Origin: Micropterus salmoides
Taxonomy: Eukaryota; Chordata; Actinopteri; Centrarchiformes; Centrarchidae
Reading direction: 5' to 3'
Length of the DNA stretch: 64,000 nt
NCBI RefSeq assembly: GCF_014851395.1
Contig: NW_024041150.1
Span: 45,298,356 to 45,362,355, forward strand
Position 1 is the first letter of the stretch, and every line of letters starts with the position of its first letter. The notes under the pieces are model-generated. The model worked only from the letters and a program-made list of their open reading frames with translations. It did no database searches and was not told where the DNA came from. The position numbers and the translations under genes are program-made. Below, in pieces: positions 56,108-64,000 of this stretch.

Positions 56108-56900
56108 CTACGAAGCAAGTTCAACATGCCCAGGATGTCTTTTGTTATCTGGCTTCACTGACACTAACAACCATGATCAGGCTAAATGGTCACATGATGC
56201 TGGTTATTAACCTGATAATTCAACACAGGGTTTCAAAATCCAGCCCTGAGCGCGTTGCCGTTAAAGAGGCTAATATTATTATTTATTATTATTATTATTA
56301 ATAGTGGCAAAAGACTGAAACTCAACATTTACTGAAAACTCTCCCACATAACAAAAGATCTCTGTAACATAAGAAACAAATAAAACATAATGTTAAAATA
56401 AACTCATCTTAACTTAATTTAATAGGCCTTTTAATTTATATCCTCAGAATATTCAACCTCACATAAAAAGAAAACCCATTTATTTTAACGGCTGTGACAG
56501 GATGTGTGAAACAGACTTGGATCAAGTAAAATATAAAAAGCATTTCAAAGTGGTGAGTAAGCTCACTGTCACATCTTACAAACCTACAAGGTTTTAGTGC
56601 TTCAGTCTCTGTAGGATGATCTCGCTGTACAAAAGTTTCACTGCTGCAAACATAAAGCAGCCTGTAAATCAGTCTGTGTGATTTCCTACAGATGGTGATG
56701 TCATTTTCCAGAGAGCTGATTGGTCAGTAGGCGGACAGTGTTTATAGAGTTGATCTCTTATCTGGAACATAACCTGCTCCGGAGCAGGTTAGCCGTTCAG
56801 CATAAGTTACCATGACGATCTACCCCGGTAAGAAGTGAACCATCGTCAAGGTGCTGAAAACCCCGAAGTTACCTGGATAAGCTCAAATCCTGCTTCGTGG
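56108..56900. mobile_element. 793-bp DNA element with CTACGAAGCA-type ends and TA flanks
   Basis: The left end CTACGAAGCAAG and right end CCTGCTTCGTGG form a ~12-bp imperfect terminal inverted repeat, with TA on both sides (56106-56107 and 56901-56902). A perfect 20-bp palindrome AACCTGCTCCGGAGCAGGTT lies at 56771-56790. A common fish MITE type; non-coding. It interrupts the duplicated intron block after CTCAACTACCAGGA. Confidence 0.7.
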
Positions 56901-56941
56901 TACAGAGAGACAAAGAGACACTCTGAGCTCGACACACTCAC

Positions 56942-57195
56942 CTGGATCTGTCAGCCTGATGTTGGAGGGTTTAGGGCGTCTGTCTCTCCTCCTGTGTGAG
57001 GTGTCTCTCCTCCTGTGTGAGGCGTCTCTCCTCCTGTGTGAGGCGTCTCTCCTCCTGTGTGAGGCGTCTCTCCTCCTGTGTGAGGTGTCTCTCCTCTGCG
57101 TTTTTTAAAGAGCATCGTTCCAACAACAGCAACAAGAAGCACAGTAACAACTGTCAGACCAACCATCAGGCCAACATTTCCCTTCTTGTGTCCAT
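56942..57195 (-). CDS. V-set receptor exon 4: transmembrane helix and repeat tail
   Basis: After a TCACACAG acceptor it encodes DGHKKGNVGLMVG, the helix LTVVTVLLVAVVGTMLF, the stop-transfer KKRR, then five GETPHTG heptads and GETDALNPPTSG before a TGA at 56953-56951. A GTGAGTG donor-like sequence follows at 56941. The heptads are encoded by a 21-bp minisatellite (56980-57094), so tail length probably varies between individuals. No ITIM or charged residue in the helix. Confidence 0.8.
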
Positions 57196-60100
57196 CTGTG
57201 TGAAAAGCAGAAACAGGTGTGAGGTATCAGCTGTCAGCAGGTGAACAGAATGTCAGACATTATCTACTGCACTTTGATCACATGACTCGTAGCAGCTGTT
57301 TCCTCTAAAGTCTCATCAGCAACATCTTTCTAAAACACAAACATCTGATCTGTGATGTTTCTCAGCTCAACTACCAGGAAGCAGCTTCACCTGAGAGACA
57401 AAGAGACACTCTGAGCTCTACACGCTCACCTGAGAGACAAAGAGACACTCTGAGCTCTACACGCACCTGAGAGACAAAGAGACACTCTGAGCTCTACACG
57501 CTGACCTGAGAGACAAAGAGACACTCTGAGCTCTACACGCTCACCTGAGAGACAAAGAGACACTCTGAGCTCTACACGCTCACCTGAGAGACAAAGAGAC
57601 ACTCTGAGCTCTACACGCTGACCTGAGAGACAAAGAGACACTCTGAGCTCTACACGTTCACCTGAGAGACAAAGAGACACTCTGAGCTCTACACGTTCAC
57701 CTGAGAGACAAAGAGACACTCTGAGCTCTACACGCTCACCTGAGAGACAAAGAGACACTCTGAGCTCTACGCGCTGACCTGAGAGACAAAGAGACACTCT
57801 GAGCTCTACACGCTGACCTGAGAGACAGAGAGACACTCTGAGCTCTACACGCTCACCTGAGAGACAAAGAGACACTCTGAGCTCTACACGCTCACCTGAG
57901 AGACAAAGAGACACTCTGAGCTCTACACGCTCACCTGAGAGACAAAGAGACACTCTGAGCTCTACACGCTCACCTGAGAGACAAAGAGACACTCTGAGCT
58001 CTACACGCTCACCTGTCACTGTCAGCTCGATGGTGCGGATGAGTTTAGATTGGTATGTCTCAATAATAAATCGGCTGTAGGTCGGTGGTCCGGAGAGGAC
58101 AACAGCTGGGTCCGGATCCGGACCGCGGTCCGCCTATTAGTGACCTCTGGTCTATTTCATATGGACGTTTACGCAGCCCTTAGCCCCGCCCATCTCACAC
58201 ACCACAGTGACAGCTGGAAAACCAGCTGGAAGTCGTTGCAAAGTAAATACGGCGACCTGCACAGATCAAGTGTAGGCAGATAAGTGTTATTTACACTGTA
58301 CTTCATATTTTAATAAAAATCAGTAGAATTGTGTTTCTGCTTTCCATGACTTAGACGAACCAATCAGAGAGCCGAATGTGAGCGTCTGCGTCATCGTTTC
58401 TAAAGTCCTCTGTTGTTGCCCGTCTGCACTAAAAACGCTACCCGGAGTTTTGAAACGCAAAACGGGTTCAGCAGCTTTTCCAAACTTCTACATTTTCACC
58501 GTTTTAGTCTGAACGGGAGGTGCAAACGTAGAAAAAGATCTGTTTTAAAATGAAATCACCTCACCTGTCACTGTCAGCTCGATGGTGCGGATGAGTTTAG
58601 CTTGGCCTGGATTGTTTCTCTCTTTAATCCAACACTCATATGTTCCAGTGTCGTTGATGTTGACGTTCTTCAGAATCACAGAAGCGTCTCCGTTCTTCTT
58701 CTCTGGATCTTGAAGCTCCACTCGATCCTGAAACAATGAATTCTGGTACTCTCCGTTTGTTTGATCAGGGGTGAGGTAGAAGACATAAATATCATCTGAC
58801 TTCAGGTCAGTTCTGATCCACTTTATCACTTCTATGTCAGCACCTCTGTGACTCTGACACTGAAGAGTGGCGTCCTCTCCAGCCTTCACCTTCACCTCCT
58901 GTGTCCCTGAACAGAAAGAGAAAAGCCTCCAGTCAGGACTTGTAATGTTTCCTGTTGTTCAAACATCTTTTGATGGAAGCAGCAGAGATCAGGTCTCTAT
59001 AAAACAGCACATGTGAACTCAGCAGCATTTCAAACCCTGTTCTCAGACAACTTGAGTCCCAGCTGCAGAAAGGAGAGACTAACTCCTCTGCTGCAGCTGC
59101 ACGCTGACTTCATGTTGCTCATTTCTACAGCTGTCAGTCAAGTCGTCCTCCGCACCATCAGACAGGAGACATTTTACTTTCATCTGCTTTCTGCTTGTTT
59201 GGAGATTATTGATTATTGATATTATTTCCCATCTGAATACAGACATCAGCATTTCTGAGCCTGAACAAACAGCTGAAATATTAAACATGTGAAGTTTATT
59301 ATTTCCTAGAAGCTTTGAATCTTTGTCCTTGTTTTCCAAATGTGTCCCCAGTCTGTCCGTCCTCTACTCAGACTGTGTCTGAACTACTTCTACTGAGGAA
59401 AGAGTCCCTACAGTATGAAACTGCTTTACTTCTCAGAGAGACAAATGAAGCTGCTGGATCTGCATGGACAGACACCACGAGAGGGGAGAGGACACATGTT
59501 GGTCTCTGCTGTCCATCCGTCCACACAGTAAACTACAGTGCTGGACAGGAACAGAGCTTCTTCTGAATATTCACATCAGTGGCGGTCTGGAGCACCGTGA
59601 CAGTTCCCAGTGGGCCGCCTTCCTTTGCCTTTACTCTTTTATCAATAATGATAAAGTTGGCAGAAGGTTGAGCGACACGTGCCAACCCCCCTTCTCCCCA
59701 GGCCTGTTGGTCTATTCCACATGGACGTTTACGCAGCCCTTAGCCCCGCCCATCTCACTCACCACAGTGACAGCTGGAAAACCAGCTGGAAGTCGTTGCA
59801 AAGTAAATACGGCGACCTGCACAGATCAAGTGTAGGCAGATAAGTGTTATTTACACTGTACTTCATATTTTAATAAAAATCAGTAGAATTGTGTTTCTGC
59901 TTTCCATGACTTACGAACCATCAGAGAGCCGAATGTGAGCGTCTGCGTCATCGTTTCTAAAGTCCTCTGTTGTTGCCCGTCTGCACTAAAAACGCTACCC
60001 GGAGTTTTGAAACGCAAAACGGTTCAGCAGCTTTTCCAAACTTCTACATTTTCACCGTTTTAGTCTGAACGGGAGGTGCAAACGTAGAAAAAGATCTGTT

Positions 60101-62051
60101 TTAAAATGAAATACACGCTCACCTGTCACTGTCAGCTCGATGGTGCGGATGAGTTTAGCTTGGCCTGGATTGTTTCTCTCTTTAATCCAACACTCATATG
60201 TTCCAGTGTCGTTGATGTTGACGTTCTTCAGAATCACAGAAGCGTCTCCGTTCTTCTTCTCTGGATCTTGAAGCTCCACTCGATCCTGAAACAATGAATT
60301 CTGGTACTCTCCGTTTGTTTGATCAGGGGTGAGGTAGAAGACAAAATCATCTGACTTCAGGTCAGTTCTGATCCACTTTATCACTGTGATGTCAGCACCT
60401 CTGTGACTCTGACACTGAAGAGTGGCATTCTCTCCAGGCTTCACCTTCAGCTCCTGTGTCCCTGAACAGAAAGAGAAAAGCCTCCAGTCAGGACTTGTAA
60501 TGTTTCCTGTTGTTCAAACATCTTTTGATGGAAGCAGCAGAGATCAGGTCTCTATAAAACAGCACATGTGAACTCAGCAGCATTTCAAACCCTGTTCTCA
60601 GACAACTTGAGTCCCAGCTGCAGAAAGGAGAGACTAACTCCTCTGCTGCAGCTGCACGCTGACTTCATGTTGCTCATTTCTACAGCTGTCAGTCAAGTCG
60701 TCCTCCGCACCATCAGACAGGAGACATTTTACTTTCATCTGCTTTCTGCTTGTTTGGAGATTATTGATTATTGATATTATTTCCCATCTGAATACAGACA
60801 TCAGCATTTCTGAGCCTGAACAAACAGCTGAAATATTAAACATGTGAAGTTTATTATTTCCTAGAAGCTTTGAATCTTTGTCCTTGTTTTCCAAATGTGT
60901 CCCCAGTCTGTCCGTCCTCTACTCAGACTGCGTCTGAACTACTTCTACTGAGGAAAGAGTCCCTACAGTATGAAACTGCTTTACTTCTCAGAGAGACAAA
61001 TGAAGCTGCTGGATCTGCATGGACAGACACCACGAGAGGGGAGAGGACACATGTTGGTCTCTGCTGTCCATCCGTCCACACAGTAAACTACAGTGCTGGA
61101 CAGGAACAGAGGTCAGAGGTGGAGACTCTGTTCACAAGTCAGCTCATAATAAACTTTACAAACATATCCAGCAGCCTGCAGAGTTAAAGTCTACAAAGTT
61201 CATGTATTTTTGAATAATAGAATGAATATGTTGTAAATAAGGACTGAATGAGTTACAACAACAGTAATTACTGTGTAAACTGTTCAGACTACAGTTACTA
61301 ACAAAGTTTTTAAGTCAGTAAATGAAGGTGATCCAGGAAGTTTCACACATTTCTCTCCTAAAGATCAACAGAAGATGAATCCATGAATCATCTCTAATTA
61401 TCTCCCTTCTGATCCTCCTCTCTCCTCCTTTAAAACTCTTCCAACAATAACGTCACAAATCTGAAACAACTGTCTGTTCAGGAGTTTGTTTTTGTCACAT
61501 TTGGTTGTATATCTGATATCTGTGTTTAATGCTGTTGCATATAACACACACNNNNNNNNNNNNNNNNNNNNNNNNNNNNNNNNNNNNNNNNNNNNNNNNN
61601 NNNNNNNNNNNNNNNNNNNNNNNNNNNNNNNNNNNNNNNNNNNNNNNNNNNNNNNNNNNNNNNNNNNNNNNNNNNNNNNNNNNNNNNNNNNNNNNNNNNN
61701 NNNNNNNNNNNNNNNNNNNNNNNNNNNNNNNNNNNNNNNNNNNNNNNNNNNNNNNNNNNNNNNNNNNNNNNNNNNNNNNNNNNNNNNNNNNNNNNNNNNN
61801 NNNNNNNNNNNNNNNNNNNNNNNNNNNNNNNNNNNNNNNNNNNNNNNNNNNNNNNNNNNNNNNNNNNNNNNNNNNNNNNNNNNNNNNNNNNNNNNNNNNN
61901 NNNNNNNNNNNNNNNNNNNNNNNNNNNNNNNNNNNNNNNNNNNNNNNNNNNNNNNNNNNNNNNNNNNNNNNNNNNNNNNNNNNNNNNNNNNNNNNNNNNN
62001 NNNNNNNNNNNNNNNNNNNNNNNNNNNNNNNNNNNNNNNNNNNNNNNNNNN

Positions 62052-62086
<35 letters not shown>

Positions 62087-62241
62087 GTCTCTCTCTCTGT
62101 CTCTCACTCTCTCTCTGTCTCTCTGTCTCTCTGTCTCTCTCTCACCCTCTCTCTCTCTCTCTCTCTCTCACCTTGACACAGAACAAAGATCCATGAACAT
62201 AACAAGAAAGTCACGAATGGTGCAAATGTTAATCCAGCCAT
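56951..62241 (-). CDS. V-set immunoglobulin receptor gene (signal, V, V, transmembrane)
   Basis: The minus-strand model: signal exon 62241-62172, V exon 60461-60123, V exon 58906-58565, transmembrane/tail exon 57195-56951. All junctions are phase 1 with consensus sites, so the reading frame is continuous and each V exon is a removable cassette. The product would be a type I surface protein with two almost identical V-set domains, one helix and a short tail of GETPHTG repeats without tyrosine motifs. V-set domains of this kind occur in butyrophilin/CXADR-like and other multi-copy fish Ig receptors; the exact family is not assigned. A 500-base gap lies in intron 1, and further V exons could be hidden there. 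Confidence 0.7.
56980..57094 (-). repeat. 21-bp coding minisatellite (GETPHTG)5
   Basis: Five units of GGAGAGACGCCTCACACAGG plus A on the minus strand, in frame in the cytoplasmic tail. Confidence 0.9.
57207..57382 (-). repeat. Intron block duplicated at 55927-56103
   Basis: About 176 bp almost identical to 55927-56103, starting just upstream (gene sense) of the transmembrane exon acceptor. Confidence 0.85.
57383..58012 (-). repeat. Intronic 39-bp tandem array with joined acceptor and donor sites
   Basis: Sixteen units (one of 37 bp near 57427-57464). Each reads on the minus strand TGTCTCTTTGTCTCTCAG immediately followed by GTGAGCGTGTAGAGCTCAGAG (or close variants). Thus every unit has a pyrimidine tract plus CAG and then a donor-like GTGAGC, or GTCAGC in some. 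The array starts at the donor of the V-exon stub, and similar single units flank the transmembrane exon (56905-56941). Because 39 is divisible by 3, the unspliced sequence stays open in the V-exon frame for ~190 codons (GERVELRVSLCLS repeated). Confidence 0.9.
58013..58053 (-). pseudogene. Stub of a third V exon (last 41 bp and donor)
   Basis: Reads KLIRTIELTVT-like sequence into a GTGAGC donor exactly as in the full V exons, but homology stops abruptly at 58053. The rest of the exon and its acceptor are gone. The 39-bp array begins directly at its donor. Confidence 0.8.
58149..59556. repeat. Tandem duplication unit 1 (with V exon 3)
   Basis: Nearly identical to 59709-61111, at an offset of about 1555 bp, separated by ~150 bp of other sequence (59557-59708). 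Confidence 0.9.
58565..58906 (-). CDS. V-set receptor exon 3: V domain (downstream copy)
   Basis: 342 bp between GTTCAG and GTGAGG. Encodes TQEVKVKAGEDATLQC, VIKWIRTD, NDTGTYECWIKE and IELTVT, with intact V-set core residues. Nearly identical to exon 2. The product of the 1.4-kb tandem duplication. Confidence 0.85.
59709..61111. repeat. Tandem duplication unit 2 (with V exon 2)
   Basis: Second copy of 58149-59556. Frames on the plus strand at 59013-59566 and 60568-61187 are the same non-coding intron sequence in both units. Confidence 0.9.
60123..60461 (-). CDS. V-set receptor exon 2: V domain (upstream copy)
   Basis: 339 bp between GTTCAG and GTGAGC. Encodes TQELKVKPGENATLQC, VIKWIRTD, NDTGTYECWIKE and ends IELTVT. 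Both V-set cysteines, the core Trp and the DxGxYxC motif are present. It differs from the other V exon by a two-codon deletion/one change around KSDDFVFYL and a few substitutions (KPGEN against KAGED, ITVIKW against IEVIKW). Confidence 0.85.
61112..61551. other. Intron 1 of the V-set gene, no exon seen
   Basis: Unique sequence up to the assembly gap; nothing recognisable. Confidence 0.5.
61552..62051. other. Assembly gap (500 N)
   Basis: Exactly 500 N, so probably an arbitrary-size gap. It is flanked by ACACAC on the left and a long (TC)n tract on the right, which explains the break. Confidence 1.
62052..62169. repeat. (TC)n microsatellite at the gap edge
   Basis: TC repeats with TGTC interruptions, ending 2 bp from the donor of the signal exon; the donor GTGAGAGAG merges into it. 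Confidence 0.95.
62172..62241 (-). CDS. V-set receptor exon 1: signal peptide
   Basis: ATG at 62241-62239. Encodes MAGLTFAPFVTFLLCSW and ends VLCQ before a GTGAGA donor (62171-62166). The hydrophobic core and phase 1 match the following V exon (G|GGACACAG). Confidence 0.8.
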
Positions 62242-62545
62242 GACGGCAGATCTGCAGTCCAGATGAATTGAAACCAGACCGAGTTCCTCTTCCTGCTCTT
62301 TAGTTGCTGTGGACCGCGGACCCGCCCGACCGGAAGTTCGGGCTGGAAACGCGTTTTCCGGGAAAGCTGGACCAAGTTAACGTAATTTAAACGGCAGCGG
62401 TGGAGCCGTGAACGCTTTTTCAGTGAAGTGTCCAGCTGCAATAAAGGAGGTTAAGACACAACAGTGAAGCAGACCGAAACCTGCACGGACGGCCCCATGT
62501 AGGCCCCACAATGACGTCAAAACCCTGCGACATCCCGTCGGACGT
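62242..62545 (-). promoter_or_regulatory. Putative 5' UTR and promoter of the V-set receptor gene
   Basis: Upstream of the start codon, GC-richer than its surroundings. Contains ACCGGAAGT (62329-62337), an ETS-factor-type site, in a GGACCGCGGACCCGCCCGA context. The first ~60 bp are conserved in the stray exon at 47729. No TATA box seen. Confidence 0.35.
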
Positions 62546-63888
62546 GAGGTTTTTTTTCTTTATTTACATTCACAATTCACAATAGTACAATATCTGGTCA
62601 GGAATTTATTTCGCCATACAAACACAACGCAGAACAGCTTAAGGCTCTTATTATAAACCCTATTATTCGGCCATCAGTGACGCTACGTCGGTGTTTGGAG
62701 CCTGTAGGTGGGCTGATGTGATTAAACAGGAAAATCAGGCAGGCAAAACGCTCTTATTCTGAAATGCTCCATTCCTGCAGGGAACTGGGGGGAAACGGTT
62801 CACAGAGCGCTGTGATCAGTTGTAGAAGCCCACAAAATGACAAATGAAGTCAACAAGGTGGGGCAGGCTGAACGCTCCTCTGCTGAAACGCTTCCAGGTG
62901 AAGGACGGGTCAAAACCGCAGCGCAGAGTCAGACAAAAACACTAAGCCAAGAGACTTTTTGTTGGCGTGAGAGAAATAAACATAAAAACAATCCATTTTA
63001 ACCTCTGGTTGGGGTCCAACTAAAAGACAAATCTGACATGTGTTTAAAGTAAAACAGCCTTCTTAGATTTAACTATCTTCACTGAATCTAAATAAAAGAC
63101 TTTCAGAAAAACAGTGAAATGTTTTTAACAATTTACATTTGTGTAAAAATATTTTGCTAAAATTCTCAGGTTTTGCATAAAAATTCCCATTTTTTGTCCT
63201 CCGTTATAAAACTCAAGTTAACATTACTAAGTCCAGGTTGATACGGTCAGATCTATCTCTTCTTACAAGAGAACATTAGATGTTCAGTTGTTTCTATTTC
63301 TGTATAGCAGAACAATAAATCTTAGTCTTTGCAGGGATATATATATATATATCATGCATTGTTTTAAAATGATTCTTCTATAGCTTTATGTGGTTCAGGG
63401 AATCTGAGGTATTCACATCTAATTCTCTTAGAGGTCACAGAGGTTTATTTCTGTAATATATGTTTCCTTCTTAAAGGCGATGGTTAGATCTTAAATACTA
63501 TTACATTTCTCATCAAAGAAAGGACATGCTGCAGTAGACACTGAAAAGTTTAGACACCATCTGTGCTGTAATGTAGGTGATTGGTGCACATGCATAGTCA
63601 CATGAGTGCACATGCATGGTCACATGACAAGGTCACATGACCTGCAGCTAATCAGGCTTGCTAGTCTCAGGGGAGAGTCTCTTGCTTTCCACTGAGCACA
63701 TCTTGTGGGGAGCACTCTACCTCTTATGCAGGGTGACAGCCAGATGTGAGTGTCCCGTCCTCCAGTGATGGGCTGAGCGAGACTTTGTGAAACACTGAAA
63801 CGTTTGAAGCAATTGTGCTGTGATGGGGACTGCAATAAAAATGTGTTTAATAAAACACATCTGTGTGTTGTTACATAAGTAATCACTC
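62546..63888. other. No gene seen
   Basis: Mostly AT-rich single-copy-like sequence with an (AT)n tract at 63338-63351 and a 24-bp direct repeat GTGCACATGCAT.GTCACATGA at 63578-63625. Short frames lack domains. Confidence 0.45.
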
Positions 63889-64000
63889 ATGTAGCTGACG
63901 CTTTTCAGTCAGTGTCTTGCTCAGGGACACATGTATCACAGTGGGAATCGAAACCACGTCTCTCACACTAAAGACATATGTCTTAACCACTATCCTATCC
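63889..64000 (-). mobile_element. tRNA-derived SINE, cut by the window end
   Basis: On the minus strand: B box GGTTTCGATTCCC (63954-63942) and TGTGTCCCTGAGCAAGACAC-type middle shared with the copy at 19660-19854, then the AGCGTCAGCTAC end. The A-box side runs to or past 64000. Confidence 0.75.

Noticed and set aside
57383..58012. CRISPR-like array
   Set aside because: Units are contiguous, without unique spacers, in a vertebrate intron.
57426..58019. 197-codon frame of 13-residue repeats as a protein gene
   Set aside because: It is the 39-bp intronic array read through from the V-exon donor; it has no ATG and no independent coding evidence. Kept as a repeat and a splicing observation.
59013..59566. 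Plus-strand ORFs repeated at 60568-61187
   Set aside because: Duplicated intron sequence; identity reflects the tandem duplication.
61486..62196. Frames spanning the gap
   Set aside because: Created by N and the TC microsatellite.

Overview
This is eukaryotic DNA, almost certainly from a teleost fish and probably a percomorph. The grounds are the mix of repeats (L2-type and Tx1-type LINEs, a Penelope-like element, Gypsy LTRs with TGTCAC/GTGACA ends, tRNA-derived SINEs ending GGATAAAAG..TAAATGTAAA, hAT-like and other small DNA elements) and the intron-split immunoglobulin-superfamily receptor genes with phase-1 exons. There are no bacterial-style operons. Most open frames are broken transposon genes. 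The host genes are visible only as short exons with splice sites, nearly all on the minus strand.

Layout. 1-3295 is a large foldback-like non-autonomous DNA element. 3.7-8.3 kb is a decayed endogenous retrovirus (gag, integrase and probable env pieces) whose middle is replaced by the 3' end of a Gypsy element. 8.3-10.3 kb is a Penelope-like element (reverse transcriptase plus GIY-YIG nuclease) that begins with an inverted copy of its own 3' end. It abuts an intron-bearing Tc1/mariner-like transposase relic. 11.6-13.4 kb is a hAT-like element. 14.1 kb holds an orphan receptor transmembrane exon, followed by two different solo LTRs.

16.5-29.1 kb (minus) is an Fc-receptor-like gene. It has a two-exon signal peptide, two Ig domains, a transmembrane exon and three short tail exons carrying five tyrosine motifs of inhibitory type. 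Its first Ig exon has a frameshift, and its introns are packed with LINEs, SINEs and MITEs. 29.7-39.6 kb is a nest of L2-type LINEs: one element is split by another, which is itself split by a Penelope fragment. 40.1-43.6 kb looks like a large DNA element with short terminal inverted repeats and candidate spliced exons. 44.5-45.1 and 52.1-52.8 kb are two inverted copies of a ~640-bp block. Between them lie a solo LTR, a lone signal-peptide exon on the plus strand, a SINE and a 5'-truncated Tx1-type LINE whose 3' end abuts a (GA)n tract.

55.9-62.3 kb (minus) is a V-set immunoglobulin receptor gene: signal exon, two nearly identical V exons made by a 1.4-kb tandem duplication, a stub of a third V exon, and a transmembrane/tail exon with a coding minisatellite. 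Between V stub and tail lies a 16-copy, 39-bp intronic array in which every unit carries a splice acceptor directly abutting a splice donor. A 500-base assembly gap sits in its first intron.

The two receptor genes plus the stray exons at 14.1 and 47.7 kb suggest a fast-evolving Ig-receptor cluster that expands by local duplication and is broken up by transposons. No database search was possible. Family names rest on motifs and recalled family features, and exon boundaries on consensus splice sites and matching phases.
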